From the NCBI GenBank assembly GCA_905250115.1, contig CAJNOI010000048.1, positions 486,315 to 550,314 of the forward strand: a DNA stretch of 64,000 nt, read 5' to 3'. The stretch is from Adineta steineri (lineage: Eukaryota; Rotifera; Eurotatoria; Adinetida; Adinetidae). A program made the translations under genes and the position numbers. Below are positions 10,001 to 23,358 of the stretch, in pieces. The notes beneath the pieces were generated by a model that had not been told where the DNA came from, did not search any database, and was given only the letters and a program-made list of their open reading frames with translations. Each line of letters opens with the position of its first letter. The stretch's first letter is position 1.

Positions 10001-12951
10001 TGATATATAATCCTTGACAAAAGAAAAAATTAATTAAAGTTATATTTTATTGATAATCTTACTTGATCGTAGTTACCATCACCACCACCAGTTTTTAAAT
10101 CAGTATCACGTTTTTCATTCAAACGTTTTCGTGCTTCTTTCTATAATAGAAAAGGAAAGATATTGATTAAAAGGAAAAATTTTTTCATCAATAATCAACT
10201 TTTCGTATTGTTTGTAATTTTCTTTTTTTAACTATTTGTGCATAAACATCTTTTTCATGTTGATATTGTTCATTAGCTAATGCAATTTCATCTTCAATTT
10301 CTTCTTCAATTTGTTGTTGCATTTGTTCATAATGTTTTGTTTTCTTTCCAGATTTTCTATCATATATAAATCAATATAAGAAGAAAAAAAAAGTTATATG
10401 TACTGTTTTATTAAAAGTTTAACAGGTGTTGTTGTATAACTATTAAGACGACGAATATCTTTAATTTTTTTCCATGTATCTAATAAACGTTGAAGTAATT
10501 GCCGATCAAGTTTCATTTCATTACAACGTTGATTACGTGTTTGACTTTAAAATAAAAGATTATGATGAAATTTTCTTTATTTATAAATGATTTATTCATA
10601 CCGAAGTTCACTTTGATAATTAATTAATCGATTGCGTAATTCTTCAGGTAAGGAAGAATCAGAATACTAAAGGGAAAAACAAATGAATGTATTTCTAATA
10701 GAAATAGAAAAAGAATTTACTCGATTTTGTTCATATAATGTTCGACAATTGTTTTCTGCACTTTTTAAAGCTTTAATCTATTTAAATAAGAGAGATTCGT
10801 TTTTTCTTCTGTTAATTCTAAAAGAATAAACAACAAACTTTATCTGAAAGTTGTTGAACAATATGCTGTTGTGTTCGAACAGTATAATGTTCATACATTT
10901 GTTTCATTTTCATTGCAAAGACATGTTCAATACTCATAAGATGATGATGAATAAATGTTATTGTACCTAAATCGATATCTAGACGATAACGATCAGCACC
11001 AATAGGATCACTTGATATGCCACTTTCACTATCAATTTTATAAGCCTAAACGAAATAAAAATCAATATATGAATGTAGAAACAGTAGTATCAAAGGACCT
11101 TATAAAATTCTCTTTCTAATACAGGATCAAAGAGATCATCAATAAGTGGTCGTGTCGGTACAAATTTAGTTGGATCAGGTAATGAAATAATTGCTCCATC
11201 AGGTCCAAACCAACGACTAATTGGCTGAAATTCATGAAAAAAATTGAAATTGAAATATTTCGTCAAATGATCTTGAGTTTTTACTTTATTATCTGTTTTA
11301 CATTCTTGCAGTATTCGTGTTTCTGCTCGATGTATTAAATTAATTGGTACAATAGGTCGTTTACCAACAAATATGCCTTCTTCTTCAAGCGAACGTGGTT
11401 CGATTATTCCATCTCCAAGTTTTTCTTGAAGACTTACTGAAAAAAGAAATACAATATACAAAAATATTGAATGATAATCATATTGTTACATGGATGAGCA
11501 GTAACAACTTTAAATTTTTCTTTTTCAAATTCACGTCGGTCATCTTCATCTAATATTATATTTGCTCGTTGATATTGAGCTGGTTGTATTTCTCCAAACA
11601 TAGGTAAAAGTGGTTGTTGATCTAGAAATAAATAATAAATTATTATCTAATTAAACAAAATTTAATCTTTTAACCTTCTGGTAAATTTTTATCTCGAACA
11701 GAAGTTGGATCATCAATTGGTGCAGTTGTATCGGTTGTCTATAAATAAATACAAAAAGGCCTTTTTTTTTGTTTTGTTAGTTATTTTTTGACGATAGTTT
11801 ACTTTTGGTTCTTCTCCAACAATATTATCTGCTGTTGTTATTCGATTAGTAGGAGTTGAATCTGTTTGTTGTTCAGGTTTTTCCGTTGGCCAAACTTTAA
11901 GAAAAAAATCATCCCGTTCCGCTGGTAGTATTGGAATATTCGTTGAATGTTTAATTATTTCTTGCCATCGATTTGTTCGACCCTTAACAAACAAAGATAT
12001 ACATCATTTTATTGATAAATTCGATTTAATTCAAACAAACTTTTTGTTTTTCATCAATTTCATTTCGTACAGTATCATCTCTTTGTTTTTCATAATCAAA
12101 ACGTGTTGAACGATCTCCTGCATTCGGTGAAAGCATTTGTGATGCATCAAGATTTGTTTCATGCTGACGTATCATTTTTGAAAGTTTTAATTCACTACCC
12201 GTACCAAAACGACGCGAAGTACTCATCGTTGTTTGTTGATCTATATTTATCATAAAAAAAAAGCATTTGTCATATCTGTTGAACTCATAACAGATAACTT
12301 TTTTTCGTATTATACTAACCATCATCAGTTGATTTATTAAATCTTGATTTTTTTGCCATTTCTAAAAGTTGTTCTAACGATTTGCCACGTGTTGTTTCAG
12401 TTGGTCGTGGTACTTCTTCTATATGTGAAGGTTGATCATCATCTGTATCACCAATACGTTTCGAAAGTATTTCTTGTTGTTCACGTATTTGATCATTTAA
12501 TTCATTTTGATCATTATCAATATCATCCGATGTATGAGTTCTTTTTTTGGATTTTTTACTTTGTTGTTGAACTTCATTTACAATTCGACGATGTTGTTTG
12601 GCTACATGTGATACAAGTCGATCGGCATTTTGAATATTTTCTTCTTCTTCATCATCGTCACGTTCAATTGGTGGTGGTAGTGGTCGTTCATCTTCATGAA
12701 ATGCTGGATTATCATGTTGTTGAGTATGTGGAGATTGTTGTGCACGTCGTTGACGACGTCGATCAGCAATTGCTGATCTTGCTGAATCTCGAGGACTAAC
12801 ATCTGAACTTGAATCTCTAACTAAACTTTCTTGAGATGTATGTGCACCAGCAGCTCGACGAGCACGCATTCGTTGCTTAACAGACCTTAGACATCGAAAG
12901 GATTGGATAAACAAAAAAAACAGAAAAAAAAAATCAAACTTACGGATCCAT
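4059..12951 (-). CDS. CC2D2A: CC2D2A, ciliary transition-zone C2-domain protein
   Basis: About 29 exons running from a tiny first exon (ATGGATCC, 12951-12944) to a last exon at 4253-4059. The N-terminal third is low-complexity and charged; the middle holds coiled coil (11.0-10.2 kb). A first C2-like segment lies near 9.7-9.2 kb and a canonical C2 domain near 8.3-5.8 kb ([15 protein letters not shown], then [13 protein letters not shown]). The C-terminus is the conserved peptidase-like fold ([37 protein letters not shown]). The final exon carries GFPLQMPYS and [20 protein letters not shown], matching the human C-terminus. In animals CC2D2A is part of the MKS/tectonic complex at the ciliary transition zone, which fits a ciliated rotifer. 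A 60-nt in-frame stretch near 11.23-11.28 kb with GT/AG ends is probably an intron. An 1844-nt intron (6012-7855) contains a GH31 gene on the other strand. Confidence 0.93.
6118..7833 (+). CDS. GH31-family glycosidase, nested in a CC2D2A intron
   Basis: Two exons (6118-6612 and 6745-7833; 132-nt GT-AG intron) encode about 527 residues. A hydrophobic signal peptide ([16 protein letters not shown]) opens at the chosen ATG; an upstream open frame from 5914 overlaps a CC2D2A exon and is not needed. GH31 motifs are visible: the nucleophile in FKADGSD (about D167), the acid/base in [13 protein letters not shown] (about D232), and the substrate-binding GFGSDIGGY (about D261). The protein begins at the catalytic barrel and lacks the usual N-terminal beta-domain, so it is shorter than typical alpha-glucosidases or alpha-xylosidases; several NxS/T sites suit secretion. 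The substrate cannot be assigned. The gene is opposite in strand to CC2D2A, and its stop lies only 22 nt from the host gene's splice donor. Confidence 0.9.
7836..7853 (+). terminator. AATAAA-rich polyadenylation signal of the nested GH31 gene
   Basis: Overlapping AATAAA units (AAATAAATAAATAAATAA) follow the GH31 stop directly. They end next to the sequence complementary to the CC2D2A splice donor (7854-7855), so 3'-end formation of one gene and splicing of the other share about 25 nt. Confidence 0.5.
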
Positions 12952-13275
12952 TTTCAGTTCAATTTGATATTAGAATTATTAGATCATAAAAAGCCATTAC
13001 ATAAATGCATGACAATGAATCCTTGGTATCATCCTCTATATGCATATAAAATTAGAAAAATTTAGAAAATATTTCATTTAATTTATAACAAACATTAAAT
13101 AGAACATATATAAAATAATAATTAAAATTATCGATAGATGGCATCTATTTATAATTGGTCAATAAAATGTACAAATCATTTTCTTCATCGTTTGCGATTG
13201 TCTCAAATTTAATCTCTTTTTTTCTCTTACTCATTTATTGACTTTCAACATAAATATCTATTCAAAATAAATTTC
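12952..13275. promoter_or_regulatory. Divergent promoter region CC2D2A / NUBP1
   Basis: 324 bp separate the two divergent start codons, so both promoters must lie here or overlap. The stretch is AT-rich. I looked for an RFX X-box, which would suit a ciliary gene, and saw no convincing match. Confidence 0.5.
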
Positions 13276-14620
13276 ATGGATAATCAAAGTAAAAAAAAAA
13301 ACATGTGTATTTATTTCGTATTTAAACCTCTTGTTTGTTCATTTAGCTGAGAATGATGTGCCTTCCGATGCTCCTCATGCATGTCCTGGCACTTCAAGTG
13401 CTGATGCTGGACAAGTATCAGCTTGTGCTGGTTGTCCAAATCAAGCAATATGTTCATCGGGCGAAACACGACGTGTTGATCCAGCTATTGTTGAAATAGG
13501 TCAACGTTTATCATCAGTGAAACATATTATTCTTGTTTTGAGTGGAAAAGGTGGTGTCGGAAAAACAACTGTTGCAGTGATGTTAGCGCGAGCATTAGCA
13601 CGAAATCCTCAATTACGTATAGCTTTACTTGATATTGATATTTGTGGACCAAGTATACCAAGAGCACTTGGTGTCGAAAATGAACAAGTAAGTTCTTTGT
13701 TTAGATGTTTTTTTTTGAAATTGATCTTGATCTACTGAATCAACTATAGATACTTTCAAGATATTATTTTAGCAGATATAATACACGATTTGTAATTCTC
13801 CAATTTCCCCCCCGAAGCGTCTAATAGTCTTAGAGGATCTCAGAATTTCCTAGGGGAAGTGGACTACGCCACTATTCTAGACTATCTGATATAACTTTTA
13901 AACTTCTGTTAATAATTGTATCATTTCTTTCCAATACATAATTCACTTGTGAAATCTTCGGATAAATATGTTGATGTATAGGAAAAATATTCTTGCGTTA
14001 TTTTATAGGTACATTCCAGTGGTTCCGGTTGGTCGCCAGTATATATTACGGAAAATTTATCTGCTATGTCAGTTGGTTTTCTATTAACATCTCTTGAACA
14101 AGCTGTTATATGGAAAGGTCCACGTAAAGATCATATGATAAAACAATTTTTATTAGATGTTGATTGGGGTGAAGGTGAACTTGATTATTTAATTGTTGAT
14201 ACACCACCAGGCACATCTGATGAACATTTATCGGTTGTTAATTATTTAAAACATGTTTCATCATTATCTGGTTGTATTCTTGTAACAACACCACAAGAAA
14301 TATCTTTACAAGATGTTCGAAAAGAAATATCATTTGTCAAACAAACAAATCTTAATGTACTTGGTATTGTTGAAAATATGTCGATATTTAAATGTGGAAA
14401 ATGTCATAAAGAAAGTCAAATTTTTCCAAAAAATAATGGAATACAACTATTATGTGAAACTAATCATTATGACTTACTTTCTAGTATACCAATTGATCCA
14501 TTTATTGCTAAATGTTGTGATGATGGAGAAGACTTATTTGAAATATATCCCGATTCATCAACAGCTAAAGTTTATTTAGATTTAGCTGAAAAAATTCAAG
14601 CAAAATGTCAATCGAAATAA
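13276..14620 (+). CDS. NUBP1: NUBP1/Nbp35 cytosolic Fe-S scaffold P-loop ATPase
   Basis: Three exons (13276-13288, 13347-13687, 14009-14620) give 321 residues, close to the usual length of about 320. The 13-nt first exon joins in phase to give the start MDNQTENDVP. The N-terminal cluster motif C17-x13-C31-x2-C34-x5-C40 distinguishes NUBP1 from NUBP2. The P-loop GKGGVGKT lies near residue 75, followed by [13 protein letters not shown] and [11 protein letters not shown]. The CxxC pair in [13 protein letters not shown] binds the bridging cluster. The protein assembles 4Fe-4S clusters with NUBP2 for cytosolic and nuclear apoproteins. The 321-nt second intron holds a GC-richer patch near 13.80-13.89 kb, possibly an old insertion. 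CDK8 starts 111 bp downstream on the same strand. Confidence 0.96.
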
Positions 14621-14686
14621 TCTTGACATATATAATCTATTTTTTTCTTGTTTTATTTTATTTCTATGATGATTTATTTTTTTCTT

Positions 14687-14689
14687 CAG
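14687..14689 (+). promoter_or_regulatory. Acceptor-like site before CDK8 (candidate trans-splice site)
   Basis: A pyrimidine-rich run ending TTTTTTTCTTCAG stands 42 nt before the CDK8 ATG, between two same-strand genes only 111 bp apart. Bdelloids are known to add a spliced leader in trans, and such a site would be expected here in a polycistronic transcript. A cis 5'-UTR intron is the alternative. Confidence 0.45.
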
Positions 14690-14731
14690 ATGAATGTTGA
14701 TCGATTAAAATTTAGAAAATAATTCTACAAA

Positions 14732-16298
<1,567 letters not shown>

Positions 16299-17506
16299 TC
16301 TGTTTATCTCATACACACACACTCTCTTTAGATATATATATACATATATATATATATGTATATATTATTTATTTATTAGTGCATTCGTTGTTTCATATTA
16401 TTTGTATATGATTGTTTGTTTTCTTTTGATCCGCCTTTTCTTTTGTCAATATAAAAAGTTTAATTATATCTATTTTTTGTGTATCCTAATAATAAACAAA
16501 TTTTTTGTTATAGAATTTTATAACAAGATTTTATTTAATCGATGGGATATTCGATTGAAAGTATATACATAAATAGAACAAATTATTTACGAAAGAGTAT
16601 TCTGGTCTATATTAATTTTTGCGAGAATTATTGAAACATGTCTCCTAGACTATCTAGTTTTAAAATTCATAAAAACTCTCTATCAATTATATACGTATCT
16701 GAAAGGGAGATATAAAATGACGAAAACCAAATGTTTTTAACATTTACGAATGTGTACATCGTCCATATTGCTCGCTTGAGTGACTCCTATATCGATCTAT
16801 ATAATCTTATCTTTACTTTAAAGTAAGTATACATTATGTCAAAATTTCAACTTGTTTGTTGATAATACATACAATCAAAACGATATAAGACGTCTAGATA
16901 ATTCTGTGTTCAATAATATGATTTCAAATAAGAAAAATATAATTTGTTTTTGATCAGGGGTTTAGTTGGTATATGAAAGATGACATGTCATAAAGTATTT
17001 TTTTATATGCTACGTCTCAATGTTTGTTGAGTAGATCTGTACTTAAGTTAATTGGTTTAGAACATTTAAGGATTGACAGTAATTTATCGTTTTAGTAAAC
17101 ATTTAATCTGATAATAATGTAACCAATAGGAATATTCTTTCATGAGTAAATTATAATGAATATTTATTATTATTATGATAGAACAACGAAAGCATTTATC
17201 TATAATTATATAATATATTATTTCGAATTATTGAGAGCCTATTTTTAACAAAGAAAAAAATGCATCAATAGATACAAGGTGAAGTAAATACATATCGCTT
17301 TAAGAACGTTGGCCGATTGACGTAATTATCCATTGGTATATGCATGTGAAGGTGTAGGAAGTTTTTCTTTTCTCTATACAAAACAGAACGATAAATATCG
17401 ATTATTTTAATGTAGGTATGGATCATGATAAATCATACTAAAGAGTATCTATATATATATATTAGCAAGAAAAATTACGTCTAATTAAACTTATATTTTA
17501 AAAGCG
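16299..17506. other. Intergenic, AT-rich
   Basis: Contains the CDK8 3' UTR, with a TATATA microsatellite near 16.33-16.37 kb, and the TRPM upstream region. Open frames here are low-complexity and have no recognisable similarity. No RNA gene or repeat family is seen. Confidence 0.5.
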
Positions 17507-20500
17507 ATGTCTCGCTTTATTGGAGAACAAATACATCATGTTAGAAAGGTAAGTATATATATATATGAGTATAATTTATAAATAATTATTTAAAATTAGA
17601 CAGTTGAACGATTACATATTCGTCAATCCGATGATGATCCGTAAGTGATTAATTTTATTTAAAATAGAGCAAAGAATAAACAATATTCCTTCTTTTTTTT
17701 TAATTTTTAGTGAAGATAGTATTACTACACAATATGGTTTTATGAAATTTGATGAAAATGAACCTGATAAAACAACTCGTCCATCACAATTTATTCGATT
17801 AGCACTTGATACTAATGCTGAAACAATTGTTGAATTTATGAAAGAAGCATGGCATTTACCAACGCCTGATTTAATCATTTCAGTAACTGGTGGTGCAAAA
17901 CATTTCGAGCTTCCAGCTCGTCTTCGACTAGCATTTCAACTTGGTTTACTTTCTGCTGCTGCAACAACAAGTAAATTGAAATTTTTTATTTTTGATACAA
18001 AATAAATTCTCTCTATAGATGCATGGATAATTACAGCTGGAACAAATGCTGGTGTTGTTACAGAAGTTGGAGGAGCATTGAATAAATATCGTTATAAAAA
18101 TCAAAAAGATGGCCTTGAAATACCTTGTATTGGTATTGCAAGTTGGGGTTATACAGCAGGAAAAAATCAACTTGATCCTTTATTATCACAAACGAGCGTG
18201 ACTTCGGCTGTTTCAAAAGGAAGTTGGTTATCAAAAAAACCAGCATTTAATTTTGGTATTAATTCACTTCACTTTGTAAGATATAAAAAAAAAAGATATT
18301 TATATGTATTTATTTAAATTTTTTTACGACTATTTACAGACAGGACAAGCAGCATATGGTATGTGTAATTATGTAGTTAAAGAAAAAGAAGAAAAACGAT
18401 GTGCTTTGGAACCAAATCATACTCATTTTCTGTTATTGGATGATGGAACAGACAGACCTGAACATATTCTTCCATTACGAGCTGATATTGAAATGTTTTC
18501 AAGACATATTAAGAAAAAAAATGCATCCGACGATACTGTAGATGCATTAATACCAATTGTTATGGTTTTAGTTGAAGGTGGTCGATCAGCTATTCAATGT
18601 GTATGTGAAGCATTACTATCCAATACTCCAGTTGTAGTTGTTAAAGTAAAACATCTTCATAAAATATTATCGAACCATGTCTAGTTCTTTTTTTCTTAAG
18701 GATTCTGGTCGTGGTGCTGATCTTATCGTTGATTTAATTAGAATTTTTTCTACAGAATTAATTAATCATACACATGTTGTTAAAAGTGAAACGAAAGATC
18801 TGCACTTTAACAGACGTCGATCATCAAGTTTTGCTAAAGCTAGTCTACGTGTAACAGAAATAAATGCTACGTAAATTTTTTAAGAGAAATAATATTATTA
18901 CGTATATATATATATGTGTATTCAATTTAGATTTGCAAAATTTCGAATTCATAATCCATGGATAGATGATCTCAGAGATGATCTATGTCGTTTATTAAAT
19001 GATCGTAAACAACTTATAACTATATATTGTTTTGATAATACACGACATATGAGTAAACTTGAAGATGCAATACTTGAAGCTGTATTTAATGGTTCGTTAT
19101 TTATAAAATATGAAAAAATATGTATATATGAATTTAATTTTAGCTGCAAAATTTTCTAATGAATCAAATGAACAACATCGTTCGGCAGCTGAATTAAAAT
19201 TAGCTTTAGTAAATTTTCTTTTCGCATATTGATAATATTGAAAGACGAATTTTTGATTTCAGGCTTGGAATAAAGTTGAATATGCTCGTCAAGCTATATT
19301 TACAGAATTTAGTATAACTAAATGGACAAAAGAAGATGTTCGTTTAGGTTTAGTCGATGCTATTCGTCGTGGTTATATTGGTTTTATTGAACTTTTTAAT
19401 GAATTTGGTACTACTTTTCCTAAATTAACTCTGGGTGATCTAGAGTATCTATATTCAACAGCATCTGTATGTTTATTTTTATTGATTAAAATTAGAATAG
19501 TATTTTCTTATAGATAGATAAAGTATTACCATTAAAAAAGACAAGATATGAAACACCAACAAGAGAAGAATTCTATTTAGAATATATGAAAGTTCGATTG
19601 GAGGTTAACATCGAAAATTGAATATGTTCATCAAATAAATAATTTCCATATTTTCATTAGACATGTACGGATAAGAATGTACCTTTGGGAGAACATGCAA
19701 CTCGTGATCTATTTATTTGGGCAATTTTTCTTGATCGATTCGAATTTGCTGTTTATCTTTGTTCAAAAACATGGGTAAGATTTTTCTAATAAAATTTCTT
19801 TTAAAAACTAGAATTGTATTAGAATCAAGCTGTTGCACCATTATTTGGTGCAAGGTTATATAAAAAAGCAGCAACAATGACACCTGATTCCGAAAGTAAA
19901 TGTCAATATGAAACGAATGCAAAGTAATATTTGAATTTAGTATATATATATTATTTCTATGGAATTCATAATAGAAAATTTGATAAATTTGCTGCAACAA
20001 TTATTGATCGATGTTTTGATGTTGATCGAGATTTTGCTATTAATATATTAAGAAGACCTGCAGTTGCATTTTATAATCAAAATCCACTTCAATTAGCTTT
20101 AAAAGGTGATTGTCGAGCTTTCCTAGCTTCGAGATGTGTACAAAAATATCTCGATAACGAATGGTAATACCAAATATCTTAATAATTTCTTCTATATTAC
20201 ATGAATTTATTTAGGTATGGCAATATTAATTATAAACGACAACATATTAATACTCGAGTAATGAAATATTTTTATACTATTTTTGAAATATTCATCCGTT
20301 TTCATTTTAGATCTTTTTTTGTTCATTATTTCTTCCATTATTACCCATCTTTTTTGGTATTTTACCTTATTTACAAAGACATGTACCGGTTAGTATTTTT
20401 TTTTATATACGCGAATAATATGAAATATATTTTTGATTATTTTTAGTTTAATCCAAATATGACTTCTCGTACAAAATTTTCTACTGCTTCCTCAAGTTAC

Positions 20501-22793
20501 ACTGTTCCGAAGTATTTAAATCTATTCTCTTTCTCGTAGAGAAGAGTCCAATAAACATAAATTGTTTGTTTGATTGCTTGTGTATCCGCAGGGTCAAAAA
20601 AACATCGAAAAAACTGATTTTTCGAAAAAGACATTTCTAGAGGTTTTTCGATGCGAGGGGTTCGAATCTAAAATCCGTTGGGTGACCAAGGGGGTAAAGG
20701 TCAAAAAAACATCGGAAACCGATTTTTCAGTAAATGTGAAGAGGATGCATTTCTACGAGAAAGAGCGTTACTTTTTCTTTATATTTCTTTATCTTCTATT
20801 TTAATAGCACTGTAAATATTCGATGGACTCAAAAGTTATTGTTTTTCTATCGAGCACCAATTGTAAGATTTTACTATAATCTTGTATGTGTAAACCATAT
20901 CGATTTCAATAAAAATTATTGTATAAAATTTTTTATTTCGAAAAATTTAGATATTTTTCTTTATTTTCCTTGGTTTATTCAGTTATGTTTTACTTGTGGA
21001 TTTTTTTCCTTTAAATATATATCATGGTTATCATTCGAGTGTTACTGGTTTACCAATACCAATTCCAGAAATATGGCTGCATGTTTGTATATGGGGAATA
21101 ATTATAGAAGAAATGCGTCAAGTAAGCAAAATTTAATATGAAATCAAATAAAATAAAATTTCCCTTTTAGTTTACTTTTACAAATTCCTTTGTCGAATAT
21201 CTCAATGAAATGTCTAATTTAATTGATATGACTGCTATTATTCTTTATTTAATTGGATTTATGACACGATTTATTGTTATAGAAGAATATTTTATGATAT
21301 CAAAGTACGTTCAATTTGAAAAATTACAAAATAAAATTTTTTTGTATTTATAGAATTATTTTGTGTCTTGATCTTATTCTATGGTATGTAAGGATACTTC
21401 ATTTATTTGCAGCTTACGAAAAACTGGGTCCGAAATTAATCATGATCTTTAATACAGTTAGTTTCTTATTTCTTTGATTTTTCTTACACTAATTGATTTT
21501 AATTTTTCCAGATGAAAGATTTACTTTTTTTCGTATGTTTTATTCTTATATTTCTCTTTGGTTTCTCAATAACATCATGGTCATTATTAATAACAACATC
21601 TCAAGTTCAATGGATCTATGATACTAATGGAAAATTAGTGGATGTATTGATTACTTATAATAATACAAATACATGGGGTTGGAAATTATTACGAGATGTA
21701 ACTAATTATGGAGTTTGGAAAGTCTTTGGACAAGTTGATTTAGTTGGTATATATATTTTTTTTTTGATTATTTGAAATTTGCACTTACTATAACACATGC
21801 GATGTGTTTATCATCGTCCGAAAGAGAAAAATCTCCGATATACATAATTTCTTTATGTCTTAGTATAAAACCGTTTAAGCTCACGCAGAACTAAATTATT
21901 ATACTTTTGATTCAAAATAAATGTATATTTTATTCTTTAGAAACGACAAATTCATATCAAGCAGTAGCTTTTGTTTTGGCTATTCTTTTTGTTACTATAT
22001 CTAATGTATTACTTCTAAATGTTCTTGTTGCTTTATTTAAGTAAGCATATTTTTCTTAATATATTGATTAATTTAATTTTTATTAGTGTTACCATTGAAA
22101 ATGTTCAACATGAATCTCATGATCTATGGCGTTATCAACGTTTTTTAGTTGTCAATGAATTTCGACATAAATCTTTATTACCACCACCATTTAATACGTT
22201 ATTTTGTCTTATTAGTTCTACACTACGTTTTATTAAACGTCATCGAAAAGGATCTAAAAATCACGCACCTAGTAATTATCTCTCATAAAGTTGTTATAAT
22301 CAAATATACAGGGTGTCACGAAAGTCATGTGCACTAAAGAAATGCGTTTCACTCCATTACTATGCAAGTTTAGTCTAATCTTTTTTTGTAAAAGTCGAAG
22401 ACAACCAACTGTTTACAACAATTTTATTTCGCACACATCTCAGTCTAAAAAAATGCTCGCCCCAATCAAATAAAAAAAAAAGATTAGACTAAGCTTGTAT
22501 AGTAATAGAGTTAAACCCATTTCTTAAATGGACCGGGCTTTTAGGACATCCTGTATATATATATTTTTTTCTTTTTCTTTTAAAGTAACTCACAAAGTAA
22601 AACGATCATTTGATGTTATAGACACAACTAATGATCATTTTGATCATGAATTCAACAGTAATTAAAAATATTTTATGAAAAAAAAACTCTTTTTCAATAT
22701 TTTATTTTTTTAGTTGTCGATCATATGCAACGTGAAAGTGCAATATCAGAAGATTTTTGGCGTGAAACATTGCAATCAATCAATAAAAATTAA
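17507..22793 (+). CDS. TRPM-family cation channel
   Basis: About 26 short exons encode roughly 1,110 residues. The N-terminus has the TRPM homology (SLOG/LSDAT) region: PDLIISVTGGAKHFEL, AWIITAGTNAGVVTEVGGAL, and a segment with FLLLDDGT. Ankyrin-like helices follow, then six membrane spans from about 20.3 to 22.1 kb. The pore segment includes YGVWKVFGQVDLVE, where FGQ and the acidic residue occupy the selectivity-filter position. Splicing gives a short last pair of exons, 22622-22657 and 22714-22793, ending QSINKN. No C-terminal kinase or NUDIX domain is present, so it resembles the short TRPM8/TRPM2-core type. Introns at about 20.51-20.81 kb and 22272-22621 hold mobile-element-like sequence. 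The ligand or stimulus cannot be told from sequence. Confidence 0.92.
20580..20745 (+). repeat. GC-richer repeated insert in a TRPM intron
   Basis: A segment with the motif GTCAAAAAAACATCG.AAA..GATTTTT occurs twice, near 20592 and 20700. Between them lie GAGGGGTTCGAATCT and GGTGACCAAGGGGGTAA. Its composition differs from the surrounding AT-rich intron, suggesting inserted DNA, perhaps a degraded MITE or SINE-like unit. No target-site duplication is visible. Confidence 0.45.
22307..22555. mobile_element. Foldback MITE with Tc1/mariner-like ends in TRPM intron
   Basis: The 249-bp element begins TACAGGGTGTC and ends GACATCCTGTA, inverted copies with one mismatch, flanked by TA on both sides. 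Internally, a long inverted pair is separated by about 85 nt: AAGAAATGCGTTTCACTCCA near 22338 is mirrored by the complement ending near 22535. No transposase is encoded. The TA flank and the TACAGGGTGTC start point to mobilisation by a Tc1/mariner-type transposase. It sits wholly inside the 350-nt intron before the last two TRPM exons. Confidence 0.85.
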
Positions 22794-23005
22794 ATAAAAA
22801 ATTCTAAAGATATATATGTGTTTTTAATTAAAAACAAAATATCATATTATTGATTGTGACTGGAATTTTGTTTTTTCTTTATATTTGTAAAAATAAATTT
22901 TGTATTTATTAATATTGAAACATGCCAGTTTCATCTAACAGGAATCTAAATGATAAAATCTACGATCTAACTATTGTTTATTCTATGAGACTTAAAAGAA
23001 GTTCA
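22794..23005. other. Intergenic between TRPM and MITE
   Basis: 3' flank of TRPM, AT-rich, no coding exon recognised. Confidence 0.5.
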
Positions 23006-23009
23006 TTAA

Positions 23010-23354
23010 GGGGGCCCTCCCCCTCAGAAAATCGAATTTTTTGAAAAAGAATCGTAATTTCGTCATAAAAAATGAACAATACGGAATTTCAAAATTCCGT
23101 TCAGACAAAAACTGTGCACTGATATTGGCTATAATTTTACCCATTCCGAATCCTTATATCTTTTGTAGAAAAAAGGCTATTTCGGTTTTCCCGAAGGCCA
23201 AAAACCACTTTGAATCGCTGGAGATCCGATCTGGTAAGACCTATAAAGCTGACAATTTTACTAGAAGCGTTTCTCACCAGGATCACTCATCCCTGAAAAT
23301 TTCAGCCCGAAAGGATCAGCCGTATGGAAAATATTTTCTGAGGGGAGGGCCCCC
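23010..23354. mobile_element. TTAA-flanked MITE (piggyBac-like ends)
   Basis: The 345-bp element is bounded by TTAA at 23006-23009 and 23355-23358. The terminal inverted repeats read GGGGGCCCTCCCC followed by CTCAGAAAAT on the left. The right copy is identical except for one missing C. A TTAA target duplication is the hallmark of piggyBac-type transposition. The interior has a 105-codon open frame with no recognisable domain, which I treat as chance. The element is non-autonomous and much more GC-rich at its ends than its surroundings. Confidence 0.9.
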
Positions 23355-23358
23355 TTAA

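Noticed and set aside
12344-12799. Plus-strand frame rich in V and H opposite CC2D2A exon 2
   Set aside because: Mirror of a low-complexity D/E/Q-rich coding exon.
13800-13895. GC-richer patch in NUBP1 intron 2
   Set aside because: Unlike its flanks but with no inverted ends, duplication or coding frame; could be an old insertion, not supportable.
20650-20675. GGGGTTCGAATCT resembling a tRNA B box
   Set aside because: No A box at the right distance and no cloverleaf could be drawn; kept only as part of the repeated insert.
23041-23358. 105-codon frame inside the TTAA MITE
   Set aside because: Runs into the inverted end, has no recognisable domain and is too short for a transposase; treated as chance.
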